A stretch of 64,000 bases of DNA from Tipula vernalis (taxonomy: Eukaryota > Arthropoda > Insecta > Diptera > Tipulidae). The position numbers and the translations under genes were made by a program. The notes under the pieces were generated by a model. It was given only the letters and a program-made list of their open reading frames with translations. It was not told the DNA's origin and made no database searches. Of the stretch, positions 12,887-23,538 are shown one piece after another. The stretch covers positions 103,207,930-103,271,929 of the forward strand of contig OY282560.1 in assembly GCA_958295665.1 (NCBI GenBank). The letters are read 5' to 3'. Each line of letters opens with the position of its first letter. The first letter of the stretch is position 1.

Positions 12887-13925
12887 TTATTCAAAGTACG
12901 CTCTTTCGGAAGCTATAACCTTCGCCCATCGTTCAGGCAATAAACGGATTCCCCGAAGGAAGAAGTCTGGTGGTTTCGGAGCGATCCAGTCATCGACCCA
13001 TTTTTTGACATTTTCATATGAAGTGAAGTGCTGCTGTGCCAGGGCTGATTGCATCGACCGGAAGAAGTGGTAATCAGAGGGAGCAATGTCTGGTGAATAC
13101 GGCGGGTGGGGTAGAATTTCCCGGTTCTGTCTGTCCAAGTAATTTTTGACAGGTAAAGCAACATGTGGCCTAGCGTTGTCATGTTGCAAAATAATCGTAT
13201 TGTGCCTTTTGTCCGATTCCGGTCGTTTTGCAGCTAGAGCTTGCTTTAAAGCCATCAGTTGTCGTCGATAAACTTGTCCCGTAATGGTGCTCTTTCAGCA
13301 GCTCATAATAGACGACACCCTTCATATCCCACCAAATACAAAGCATCACCTTCGAACCATGGATATTTGCTTTTGGTGTCGACGGCCCTGGTTCACCTGG
13401 CTTAACCCACGCTGGTTTGCGCTTTGGATTGTCATAATGGATCCATTTTTCATCCCCAGTGATGATCCGATGCAAAAACCCCTTCCTTTGTTGTCGTTGA
13501 AGCAACAATTCGCACATGGTTTTCCGACGTTCCATGTCTCTTTCTTTCAATTTGTGTGGCACCCAATTTTCCAGCTTCTGAACCAATCCCATTGCATGTA
13601 TACGTTGCGAAACACATTGTTGGGTAATATTCAACTCTTCTGCCAATTGTTTTTCAGTCTGACAAGGGCCCACATCAAGCAATTCTTCCAATTCTGTATC
13701 TTCAAATTTTCTTGATCTGCCTTCACGTTCTTTGTCTCTTACGTCAAAATCACCAACTTTAAATCGTTGAAACCACTCTTTGCATGTTGTTTTCGATGGA
13801 GCATGTTCACCGTAAACTTCCACAAACAAACGATTTGTTTCCGCTGCACTTTTCTTCAACAAAAAATAATGAAGTAAAACTTCCCGCAAATGTTGTTTCT
13901 TTGGCACAAAATTCGATATTTTCAA
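12887..13925 (-). pseudogene. Mariner transposase, one frameshift
   Basis: The ATG is at 13925 on the minus strand and the stop is at 12887. The N-terminal half (13925-13179 frame) carries two helix-turn-helix DNA-binding domains (HLREVLLHYFLLKKSAAET; EKQLAEELNITQQCVSQRI), the WVPH linker and the first Asp in ITGDEKWIHYDN. The second half, in another frame from about 13290, carries HDNARPHVA (second Asp) and YSPDIAPSDYHFF (third Asp), giving the DD34D triad of mariners. The break lies in the segment just after YELLK and equals one extra base or two missing bases. The rest is open to the C-terminus (WAKVIASERAYFE). This is a nearly complete, probably inactive gene of about 345 residues. Confidence 0.92.
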
Positions 13926-14059
13926 TTACATGAAAATAATTGTTGTTTACGCTTTGAACAAATGTCACTAGTAATTTTTTAAGCTTGACTTCTAACCTCC
14001 AAAAAACATGTATTGCCCGATTGAATAATATGCAAGCAGTGATACTAACGACACCTATT

Positions 14060-14091
14060 TAAAAAGGTCGGAAATTTATTTTTACACCCAA
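14060..14091 (-). repeat. Mariner right terminal inverted repeat
   Basis: The inverted partner of the left repeat. It ends TTTTTACACCCAA and is followed by TA. It lies upstream of the transposase start, which is on the minus strand. Confidence 0.88.
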
Positions 14092-17000
14092 TAAATTATA
14101 AATTTTTAAGGAAAAGCCAATTAAGAAATGTTTTCCGATAGTTTAAAATTAAGTTTGTCTTTGATAATCTGAACTGGACGATTGGTTAGTACCTCGAAGT
14201 TTTAATAAATTTACTGAAATTTTCAAAAATGTTCTCTTAGCTTAACCCTTTGAAACATAAATTATCATGATTTTTTATTGATTTTATAAAATGGCCAATC
14301 TTTGATCAAACCGTTTTTATTTTATTTATTGGTTACGATTAATAATTCATCGCTCAATCGACCGTAGCGCATTTCCTCGTATGTAACGCAAATTTCACTA
14401 ACGAGAAAAAGTAAATTTGCCCTTCCCCAAAATAGTTTTTAAAGAATTTGCCCCCTTTTTCAGAAAATGTCCTCCTTTTCCAGAAAATTTCCCCCTTTTA
14501 CTGAATATTTGTAAAGCCTTTATCCATAAATTTATAATGCAAATAAATTGGTCAGCAGCTTTTTTTAAACGATGTATTTTTTCACGTAGATCAATAATTC
14601 GATGAGTCTCGAGGTCAGATGAATGGGGAAAGAGTCCAAAAAGGGGTGATAAGCTCTTTTGGGGTTGCGGTCACCTTTCTTAAATACATAAGTTATTTGC
14701 ATTTTAGGAAAAAATATCAAAGGCAAAGTGGTTGTGCAGTCGAATTAGACACAAATGGCTTATAAAAGAAAGAAATTGGTTAAAAAGAAGATTTTTACAC
14801 CTTTTAGGTTGTCCCTTTGGAAGATTATGTAAAATACATATTCGGACGTAAAATATCCCACTATTTTCGAATCCGGTCTCAAAAAGAGGGGTTTGCATTA
14901 AAATAACCTTGACCTTCAAATGACTTTGAAAATTGACCTGAAGGTCAAGGCCATTTATACAGATAAAAGACCTCGATTGTCCTTGACAATTTTTGTCTAA
15001 ACCATTTTTTTTTTGTTTAGCTGGCGATCCTTTGATTAACCCCAGACCATAACATACGATTTTTGCACAATAACTTTGACGATTTGGCTTAAATCGATAA
15101 TCTGAACGTGTTTGGGAGTTGTCGTACAACAAATAGTACGATTCAATCGCATTTGGTGGCAATAAAATGTTGCGTACGATTAAATGATTTATTTAAATGT
15201 CTGGTTCCATTTAAGCAAGACTTGTTGCAGATTTGTATATTTCATTTTAAACTGTACCGTTTTACCATAACTACTGTACCGTTTTACCATACTTTTGACC
15301 AAACGCAACTAAAAAGAATGATTGATATATTTAGAGAAAATGTTTGCACTAAGAAACGTGACTTACAATGACTCTTCTAACAAGCACAAACGCAACACAA
15401 GTTACAAGGTTTAAAAAGTAATTAAATGGATAAAATCCAAAAGCAAGCCTAAACTTGATTGCTTATTGGTTCGAAGATCGTTACGTGTGCGGGTAAAAAT
15501 CTGGGCGATAAATTGGTTCAATTATCTGTACGATTTGCTGTACAACCTGCAGTATGATCAATTGTAGCATCTTTGGTACCTTTAAGAGTGAAAATAGGAA
15601 TCGCTCTTTACAGCAAAACCAACCGAGTTATGAAAAAGTTTGTTAAGGCATTTTCGACTTTCTGGGCCAATGTTTATTTTTAATTGGGTAATTTAATTTA
15701 ATTTCTGCTGAACCAATGTCACACGTTTTAGAGTTAGTTAATTGTTTGATTTTTGGTTTGACATTTCAAAATTCTTGATACGAGTACTTTTAAATTCGGT
15801 TGAAACCTTTCATTCTTTCAATTTTTCATCTTATTGTCTAATTATTATTATTTTAAAACATTTTCAATTAAATAAAACATTTTTAATATTTTTTTTTTAA
15901 TTTATTACAAAACTTGGTTTTGTGTTTTGAATTTCAAGCGTTAGTTTTATAAGTTTATAACTAAACGAAAACTCGTTTTTTATTAAAAACTATTCTGGGC
16001 GTCAAATAATTAGTTGTACCTAGCGGCTAAAAAAATAAGAAGTGGAATTGTCCGTAGAGGCTGGTTGCGAATCTGCAAATATTTTAATAAGACTGCTCAG
16101 CAAATTAATAAGTCTGAGATAAACTCATTTGAGACAAATCTTATTCATTCTCATTTACTAAGAAAGTTTGGAGGTCTGCCTTTTTTATTAGCTTGGGAAA
16201 ATTTAATGGAGTTTGAAATTCGAGAAATTTGCTAAAACAGTTCGCGAAGTCTAACTGTCTTAATTTCAAATTGTTTGTCTCCTAAACAACTACCTTTCCT
16301 AACTCGAATAGGAACTTTTCGTTTGTTTAATAAATTGTCTAAATATTGATTATTTACTCCTAAGTTCTAGGTTTTTGGTCACTTCTAAAATTTTAAAATT
16401 GAAAAATAAACAAATTTATGTTTTACCAAACATTTTTAATTTCAGCTGTTCTGGCTATAAAGCTCTTACTTGATCCTTTAAAAATCTGTTGGCTGATATA
16501 ATGTCTGTTTCCATGCATCAGCACAACACAATATTCTAAAAAACTAACCTAACATTCTAAAAACTATGCAATACAAAAATTCTCCGTAATAGTTCAAGAA
16601 GGAACACCAACCAACCAGGGATCGGCCAGGGGTGCCATTCGTGAACTGTTACGAGAATTTAATAAAATCGACCAAACGTTAATATCTAGAAATTATGTGT
16701 TGCAACTATTTTGTAACAGTGTTTCTTATAAATGTCGTATCAAATTAAGTCAACAAGAAAAACATGTTGGAGGCCAGTTATTTAGTTTAGATAAGCTTTG
16801 AATTGGTATCAGTTCCGGACAAGGTTCAAATCTAAAATCTGCATTTGTGCTCCGATTTCAATGATTCGTACCTCTAATAATAGGTTTTGGAACCTGAAAT
16901 GGTTGATTCGACAGGCGTTAGGATCGCTCAAGTAGTTCGACAAATTTCGTAGAAAATTGAATTGTTGAGAAAATTACCATGGTTATGATCACAATCTAAT

Positions 17001-17980
17001 AATTCGTACCTCTTATAATAGGTTTTGGAACCTATAATAGTTGATCCACTAGGCGTTAGCTAGCTTGGTGGAAACCTTCGCGTAATACCGTTTTAAAACC
17101 ATTGATTTAGTTCACCTAATCATTTGTGTTTAATTTTAAACGGTTTATCCATTTCCAGACAGCAAAACCAAAAAACTGAGTGAGTCCATATTAATCCATC
17201 ATTTATTTAATCAAAAAAGAATTAAATAAGACAATTACTTAATAGCTTTATAGTAGAAAATAATTAATTTCGTTAAGAAGGCGGCAACACAATAAAATCA
17301 TTCACCATAATATAAACGTAATAATAAAACCAACAACAAAATATCCCATTTAATTGGTTGTAATCGCGGCAAAATTATTTAATAGAATTACTGTTAAACG
17401 ATTACTAAAATGAATTTATTAAGAATTTTTATTGGATATGTTTTGTTACATTTGTAATCTATACAGCAAACCTTGAATTGTTTTAATCATGGCGAGTAGC
17501 CAGGTGAAGTTGAAATTTGTGTGCACGCTCGTTGCGCCTCATTCACCTTAAATATAAACAATCTAAATATAAATCTTTTTATTTTAAATACACTCCACAT
17601 ACTTTCAATTTCATTTATACTCGGTAAGTATATAAGTATTTATGCATGCATATGTATGTATCTCTGTGTATACATTGTATCACCATAATCATCATCATCA
17701 TCATCAAATAGTTAAATAATTACGATACAACGCAAATATACGCGAAACTATTGAATCATGATGATTCATTTAAATATCATCTTTACTGGCTTCTACGAAA
17801 TTATATAAATTTTAGTTGGAATTTTGTATAAAATAAAAACAAATAACTATTTGGTGTCGTTGGTTTATATTTTGCACTATAAACTATGAATAGTACAAAA
17901 TTTTTATTTTATTAAACAAATTATGTTTACTTTGAATAAAACGATTATTGACTTTTATTTTTATTTATTTATCTTTGTAG
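14092..17980. other. Gene-free region upstream of the dos PH exon (probably intron or 5' flank)
   Basis: No gene was found. The dos exon at 17981 begins with an acceptor site, so at least the right part is intron. The missing first coding exon, which should encode the start of the PH domain, was searched for here by eye without success. Other features are a stretch near 14885-14970 rich in GACCTTGA/TCAAGGTC words, an 18-base direct repeat (CTGTACCGTTTTACCATA) near 15255-15291, and a (CAT)n tract at 17691-17706. Confidence 0.45.
16863..17068. repeat. Two-copy tandem duplication, period about 143 bp
   Basis: The segment starting ATTCGTACCTCTAATAATAG near 16863 is repeated with changes near 17007 (ATTCGTACCTCTTATAATAG). 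Both continue with GGTTTTGGAACCT, then TTGAT and AGGCGTTAG. Only the first ~70 bases of each unit are clearly alike. No function is apparent. Confidence 0.6.
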
Positions 17981-18290
17981 CGATGGCGAAGGCGTTGGTT
18001 CACACTGAAACAAGGGGAACTACCTGGTCAATTTTTCCTCGAATACTATACCGACCGAAATTGTCGCAAGAAGAAAGGTATCATTGATTTGGATCAATGC
18101 GAACAAGTTGATGCCGGGCTTAGAATGAACAATAGCAAACATAAATTACCTTTTATGTTTGATGTGAAAACGCCAACACGAGTTTACTATTTGGCCGCGG
18201 ATACTGATGAGGAGCTTAAAGGTTGGGTTAATTGTATTTGTCAGGTGTGTGGATTGCAGGATTTATCCAGACAAGGAGATGATCGACACA
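17981..18290 (+). CDS. dos: dos (Gab-family adaptor), exon with most of the PH domain
   Basis: Daughter of sevenless/GAB proteins are scaffolds that bind inositol lipids through a PH domain and, once tyrosine-phosphorylated by receptor kinases, recruit the phosphatase Corkscrew/SHP2 at the inner face of the plasma membrane. This exon starts after TTTGTAG and ends before GTAAGT, leaving one base of a split codon. Its 103 codons read RWRRRWFTLKQGELPGQFF, then LEYYTDRNCRKKKGIIDLDQ, CEQVDAGLRM, FMFDVKTPTRVYYLAADT and GWVNCICQVCGLQD. This is the PH domain from strand 3 to the C-terminal helix with its conserved Trp (GWVNCI). The first exon (start Met and the EGWL strand) was not found and may lie left of the window. 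The split codon matches the phase of the next exon at 25014. Confidence 0.9.
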
Positions 18291-19145
18291 GTAAGTTATT
18301 ATTTTGGAATTTTTTTATGAGTAGATATTTTTTGGAAGTATAAGTGAAACTTGACAAAATTTCTCTTAAGCAAAGGGTTTGGTTAACCGTTGAAAACATA
18401 TTTTTCGCTATTATTACTATTACTAAAGTAATCATACTAGTTTTGAAACAATTTTAAAAATTTATAAAATTAAATTTTTCCTACAAAAACTGGCTTAAAT
18501 CACATATCAGTAAACTACCAAATTCATCAACAGGCAGAAGTTTATGCTAGATAGTTTCAACGAGAAAATGCAACACAATTCAGCCTTTATCTTTATGTAT
18601 GGCTTTGTATACTTAGTTTGCCGATCTTCGAATATTCTTGTTTCTTCTCGTCCGATCCGTTCCATAATCGAGTGGTTAGTAAAAAACCGAATTTTTAAAG
18701 GGCAAATTTCAGCTCAAGGTTTAAGTTCATAAAGGTCAGATTAGCACATAGCTTTCAATTACTCGTAGAAAATACATAAAGTTCCTACAGTGCGTCGGTG
18801 GGATAAGGAGGCCGAATATCCGAAATCAACCTGTCCTTGTTTGAACTCGATCAAGTACAGATCACAAGAAGTTAAGAATCATCTGCTAACTATGCGAATT
18901 ATGCTCTATTTGCGTTCCTTATTTCGCTTTGTATAATTTTAGCAGTTTTTAGAGTTCCATTGAAGCACAAATTAGACAACTACAGTTATCTAATTTGTGA
19001 TTGAAGTAAAATAGAATTTACAACGTTATAAATATTCCACGGCAATTGGTATAAAGCTGAGAGCCCACCATTTACTACTAGAAAGTTTATTTTTAAGAGA
19101 TCATTATAGGGTTTCACTAGAAATAACTGACATTTAAAATGAACT

Positions 19146-19440
19146 GTGAGAGTTATTTCTAAACCGAGTTCAATTTCCTATGAAATATCAAGATCTCATC
19201 GAATACCTAGCGAAAACAAAAAATCGTTATTCGATCTAAAATCGGACAACATCCATAAGAAAGACCTATGTTTCAATTGTTTACCCCAAGAACACAAATT
19301 TTCAGATTGCAGATTTGGTTTATGTTGAGTCTGCACAAACCATTTTCTAGAGAATATTCAAAATTACCGAGCGTTAGAAAGTTTCAGGACCAACCGAAGA
19401 AACATTTTGAAGGGCGATGTTTTCCCCCCTTTGAAAAAAC
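19146..19440 (+). pseudogene. BEL/Pao-type gag zinc-knuckle scrap
   Basis: A short open frame ends in LCFNCLPQEHKFSDCRFGLC, and the same frame continues after one stop with VCTNHFLENIQN. The C-x2-C-x4-H-x4-C spacing followed by a second Cys/His cluster is typical of BEL/Pao gag, where it binds the element's RNA. No protease or reverse transcriptase follows. The call rests on this small motif only. Confidence 0.45.
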
Positions 19441-19689
19441 TTCTTATAGGGTTAGACATGAGCACTGTTCGAAACACACTGTTGAACACTTGCTAGAACT
19501 TTATATGTTTTGTCTAATAATAAACGCTTGCTTGGGCTAGAGAGTATTAAACCAACCGTGTGGATTCATTGAATTGTGTAATATTATATTCGGCGAAAAC
19601 CAGCAAAACAGAAATTTGCGTTGAATTAGTTTTGCGGTTGAATGAGTTTCTATTGCAGAGCAAATGCAAAAGTATGCAAGTACATATCT

Positions 19690-19925
19690 TACCAACCGAC
19701 CAAACGTCACAGCGGTTAAAGGTACCGGGTTCGAGCATCCAATAGGATTCAAAAGAAATTTTTCATCACCCGGTACGATTGGAGATGGCAATGAACTTAT
19801 TTCTGATCTATGATCCACTTTTCATGTCAATACTATTAGAACGGATTGATACTCGATTTGGCTAATCCGTAAGGTAGGACGGACTTTAAAGCAAAATTGC
19901 ATAGATAGAAACAAAACAAATTTGA
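19690..19925 (+). mobile_element. tRNA-derived SINE, copy A
   Basis: The head contains an RNA polymerase III A-box-like CAGCGGTTAAAGG and a B-box GGGTTCGAGCATCC, as in a tRNA. The body continues with AAATTTTTCATCACCCGGTACGATTGG and CTTTTCATGTCAATACTAT. The tail is GATAGAAACAAAACAAA. It aligns with copy B at 20079-20441 along its length but is shorter and more diverged. No target duplication was seen. Confidence 0.7.
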
Positions 19926-20078
19926 AAAAAAAAAAAACGGGAAATTTGGAATTATAGTTTCCGTTTCTTGGTTTTTTGCGGTTACCGGTAAATAAAAACT
20001 AAATTTAACGGCAACTGCAAGGAAAATAGAAATTTCCCAGTAGTGATGGTGTTTTTTTTTCTGTTTAATTTCCCCCTT

Positions 20079-20441
20079 ACCGAGCAAACGGCGCAGTGGT
20101 TAAAGCTGCGGCGGTTGGATCGGGAGGTACCCGGTTCGAATATCTATAGGGGCGGGATGCAAAAGGGATTTTTCATCATCTGATTACGATCGGTGATGAA
20201 GATGAACACATTTATGACCCCCTGTTGAGAGTGCGGAATCCATGGGCCGACCCACCTTTCATGTCAGCACTATAGGTTGACATGAAGCAATGCAAAGTGC
20301 AGGTGGTTTAAACGAAACAGGTTTATAGCCGTACGTCCTCGATTTGGCTACTGCGTAAGGTAGGACGTAAAAAGCGAACTGCGAAAGAGTTGGGAGTGCC
20401 TCGAGCCCCAGAACAGATTGCAGGGATAGAAACAAACAAAC
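20079..20441 (+). mobile_element. tRNA-derived SINE, copy B, with target duplication
   Basis: The head has a good A box (GGCGCAGTGGTTAAAGC) and B box (CGGTTCGAATAT) about 35 bases apart, so it is transcribed by RNA polymerase III if active. The tail is (AAAC)n: GATAGAAACAAACAAACA. A 12-bp direct repeat, AATTTCCCCCTT, flanks it at 20067-20078 and 20442-20453. It encodes no protein and needs a LINE partner for movement. Just right of it, at about 20500-20515, is another good B box (CCGGTTCGATCCC) that may belong to a further SINE scrap. Confidence 0.82.
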
Positions 20442-21186
20442 AATTTCCCCCTTGCAATTCCGAAAAAGTTTTGTCGAATCCCAATCTCATGTCCCGACGT
20501 ACCGGTTCGATCCCTGACGGTTACTTTTAATAATTTCACGAAATTATTCGAATTTGAAGGAGTTGAGTTGCATGATTTTTGAGACTTACTGATGATTCGG
20601 GAAATTTTGAATTAATCTAGTAGATTCGATTGCTGTGTTCGTATATTATGAGTGTATTCGATTGCTCAATATTACTCGAGGAGAATCTTACAATCTCGAA
20701 TATTTTAAACGAAATATTCAATTATTCAATATTTTCGAAATTATCAGCGAATATTGGAGATTTAAACTATTATTCAAGGTTCGTATACCTTTTAGGTTAG
20801 CCTAGTGAAACTTGCTTATTGTGCAGTACTGCACCTATCAGTACCACATCTACTGCAATATCGGAAGCATTGCTTTTTTAGCCCATTGATGGGCTTATAT
20901 AACCCATTTTTAATTTTGTTCAAATCGGACAGATTCACATTCCTGTCTAAGAGAATTTTTCCTTCGTGTTCTTTTTTAATAGGTTGGCTGTATGGTCGTG
21001 TATCGGCGATATCATTTCTGCTAAATTCACTTCAAATCTGTGATAATAGATTACAATTCCTACAAAACGTTGTATTTGGTGAAAAGATGTGTGTTGTGGA
21101 AAATCTCAAATTGCCACAATTCTTTGCGTTGTTGGTCTTATACCGCCTTTTGATTTTTCGCGACTCAAGAACTTAGGCGAATCCGA

Positions 21187-22875
21187 CAGATTACTGCCAG
21201 ACTAGGTGGCGAGTCAGTAACCATCAAGGCCGTAAAGGGCTGTCCCCAAGGAGGCGTACTATCTCCTCTTTTGTGGTCATTGGTTATTGACGGACTATTG
21301 GTCCTTCTGAGTAGCCATGGGTTTGATGTCCAGGGCTATGCGGATGATGTGGCTATCATAATCAGAGGCAAGTTTGATGAGGTCATTTCTGATCGCATGC
21401 AAAATGCACTCAATATAATATGGCAGTGGTGTTACCAGGAAGGACTCAGTGTCAATCCAAAAAAAACTATCATTGTTCCTTTTACGAGGAGAAAAAGCTT
21501 GCGCTTACAGCTCCCTCGTTAAACGGTACTACTGTGCCTTTTTCCAGCGAGGTTAAATATCTAGGGGTTATCCTAGATCAAAAACTGAACTGGAACCAAC
21601 ATTTGTTGAAAGTTCAAAATAGAGCCACCACGGCTTTCTGGGCCTGTCAAATACTCTATGGGCTTACTTGGGGACTACAACCAAAAATGATCTACTGGTC
21701 ATTTCTTACAATCATTAGGCCTATGGTCATCTACGCATCGGTTGTATGGTGGCCTAAAACTGAGCAGAAGGCAACGCAAACCTTATTGAATAAGGTTCAG
21801 CGTGTAGCCTGCATCGGTGTTATGGGCTCAATGAAATCATGTCCAACCGCGGCGGTCGAGACACTTCTAGGACTTACACCGTTACACCTGCATATTAAAA
21901 AGGATGCTGCAATTATGGCCCTGAAAATGCAGGCGGAAGGAAACCGTACCATAGGAATGCCTTCCGACTGTATGCCAGCTAAACTGGACTTCCACAAACC
22001 ATTCTGTGTTAGGTTACCTGTCCGGGATATGTGGAGTGCTGGTTTACAGATGGATCAAAAACGGAAGATGTGGCGAGGATAGGAATACACGGGAATGGCA
22101 CTACCCTCTCGAAGTCCTTGGGTACCAATGCTATCGTTTTTCAAGCAGAAGTACATGCTACAGAACTTTGCGCTAGGATAGGTATAGCAAAAGGCCTAAA
22201 CGATGCAAAGATTTATATTGTATCAGACAGCCAATCGGCCTTAAAGGGTCTTAGATATTGTACCGTTGAGTCAAGGCTGGTATGGGATTGTCTGAAGGTT
22301 ATTAAACATCTGGCAGGCTCAAATAAGGTAACACTCATGTGGGTACCAGGTCATACTGGAATCGAAGGGAAATGAGGCAGCTGATGGCCTCGCCCGTGAG
22401 GGTTCTGCCTCTCCATTTATTGGACCAGAATCCAGAACCCTTCTGCGGCGTCACTAAGGGACACCTTAGAGCAGCGGTAAAACGCTGGAAGGATGTTCAA
22501 AAGTCCTCCTACTGGCGCAGAATTCCAGGTTTACGACAGGCGAAGAAATGTATATCACCTTCGTCTGTCAGGGTTAAGGAGTGTCTGGAACTTAGGAAAC
22601 CTGAGTTGAGGCTGCTTACTGGCTTCCTCACAGGTCACGTCCCCTTAAGGTATCACCTTAACAAGATGGGCCTAAGTACGACAGATGGATACCGCTTCTG
22701 CGATCTGGAAGCGGAATCAGCGGAACATGTTCTGTGCCATTGCCCAGCCATTTTCCAGCAAAGACTGCAACATCTAGGAGGAAGAACATTGAGCCCGGAT
22801 AGTATGTATCTTGTACCGGCCAGTAGTATTATCAGATTCATTAAGAGCCTGAATATTGACTGGACGGATAATTAA
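21187..22875 (+). pseudogene. LINE reverse transcriptase C-terminal part plus RNase H (broken)
   Basis: The reverse transcriptase starts at GCPQGGVLSPLLWSL, followed by the catalytic box GYADDVAI and EVKYLGVILDQKLNW. After a frame change near 21500 comes the thumb/connection part (KMIYWSFLTIIRPMVIYASV). The RNase H domain follows in another frame: CWFTDGSKTED (first Asp), AEVHATELCA (Glu), IVSDSQSALKGL (Asp) and MWVPGHTGIEG (His). Further downstream, GFLTGHVPLRYHLNKMGL and a degenerate CCHC-like cluster (CDLEAESAEHVLCHC) close the protein. At least three frame breaks make it non-functional. Confidence 0.85.
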
Positions 22876-22967
22876 TTAGGGTCCAGCACAATAGATCTTT
22901 TAGGTCGCAGTGCGAGGTGGCTTATCGCCCACATGGCCCTTCAATGAATAATAATAATAATAATAGA
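21187..22967 (+). mobile_element. LINE with RNase H, 5'-truncated, in dos intron
   Basis: The copy starts inside the reverse transcriptase and runs to an (AAT)n tail at 22948-22965, as in I-type and related LINEs. It is flanked by CGAATCCGA at 21178-21186 and 22968-22976, a 9-bp target duplication. Its 3' end is shared with the non-autonomous elements at 9086-9840 and 62237-63027, so this lineage is their likely source. Confidence 0.85.
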
Positions 22968-23296
22968 CGAATCCGAACAGACATTTTGTTACTTTAATGT
23001 GTTTATGCCGTAATCGAACATTCTTCGAAAAAGTATGCGTAAATGTTCTTCGTGTTCTGCATTCCATTGGTTACCTAATCCATAAAATGTTGGAATGGTT
23101 CAGCCGCATTTCGTAATCCGTATGAACTCAAACAATCCAAATGGAGTAATAATCGCAGTTTTATGAAGCATTTACGAGATTAATTTTCGGAAATATTGAA
23201 TATTCCTGGAGCTTTGATGAGAAGTCAGCCTCAATAATTGGTCTGTCTACTGATGCTACGACGAAAATATTCTCAAGATGAAAATATATCAGGAGG

Positions 23297-23538
23297 CCTA
23301 TTCTCGAATTTCACATCCATTTTTCACATGTGGACATCTGTCAAAACTCATAAAAATTGAATTTTTTCGGTACTAAGGGAATATTTCCGAATGGGTATAA
23401 GCATGTGGAAAAATTCCCCATATAGGAAAATGTCAATGCCGCATGTGTTTTATATACGAATTACAATTTTCAAACCATTTTTTGACAACTTTGACAGATG
23501 TCCACATGTGGAAAATGGATGTGAAATTCGAGAATAGG
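23297..23538. mobile_element. MITE, 242 bp, with 49-bp inverted repeats
   Basis: Arms at 23297-23345 and 23490-23538 pair over 49 bases with one mismatch, starting CCTATTCTCGAATTTCACAT. The 144-bp centre has no coding capacity. This is a miniature inverted-repeat element of unknown superfamily. No target duplication longer than 2 bases is visible, so the outermost border may be off by a few bases. Confidence 0.75.

Larger units (their letters stand above)
12810..14091 (-). mobile_element. Full-length mariner transposon
   Basis: The element is 1282 bp, the standard mariner length, and is flanked by TA (12808-12809 and 14092-14093), the mariner target duplication. Its imperfect terminal inverted repeats of about 33 bp start TTGGGTGTACAAATAAATG on the left and, read inward from the right, TTGGGTGTAAAAATAAATT. 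One transposase gene on the minus strand fills the interior. A single frame break is the only obvious defect. Confidence 0.93.

Noticed and set aside
13284..13715. 143-codon plus-strand open frame
   Set aside because: Antisense to the mariner transposase.
14704..15162. 152-codon minus-strand open frame as a host gene
   Set aside because: No recognisable domain, no splice context, and it covers the GACCTTGA-rich stretch; it looks like chance openness.
16014..16235. Missing first dos exon (frame contains RGWLRI, similar to the EGWL start of PH domains)
   Set aside because: The surrounding residues do not match a PH domain, there is no donor site in the right phase, and no suitable Met context.
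20079..20160. A true tRNA gene at the A/B-box region
   Set aside because: The A and B boxes are good but there is no closed cloverleaf or acceptor stem, and the unit continues into a SINE body with a tail and target duplication.
20805..21176. 123-codon plus-strand open frame directly before the LINE in the dos intron
   Set aside because: No motif, hydrophobic AT-driven composition, and it lies outside the LINE target duplication.
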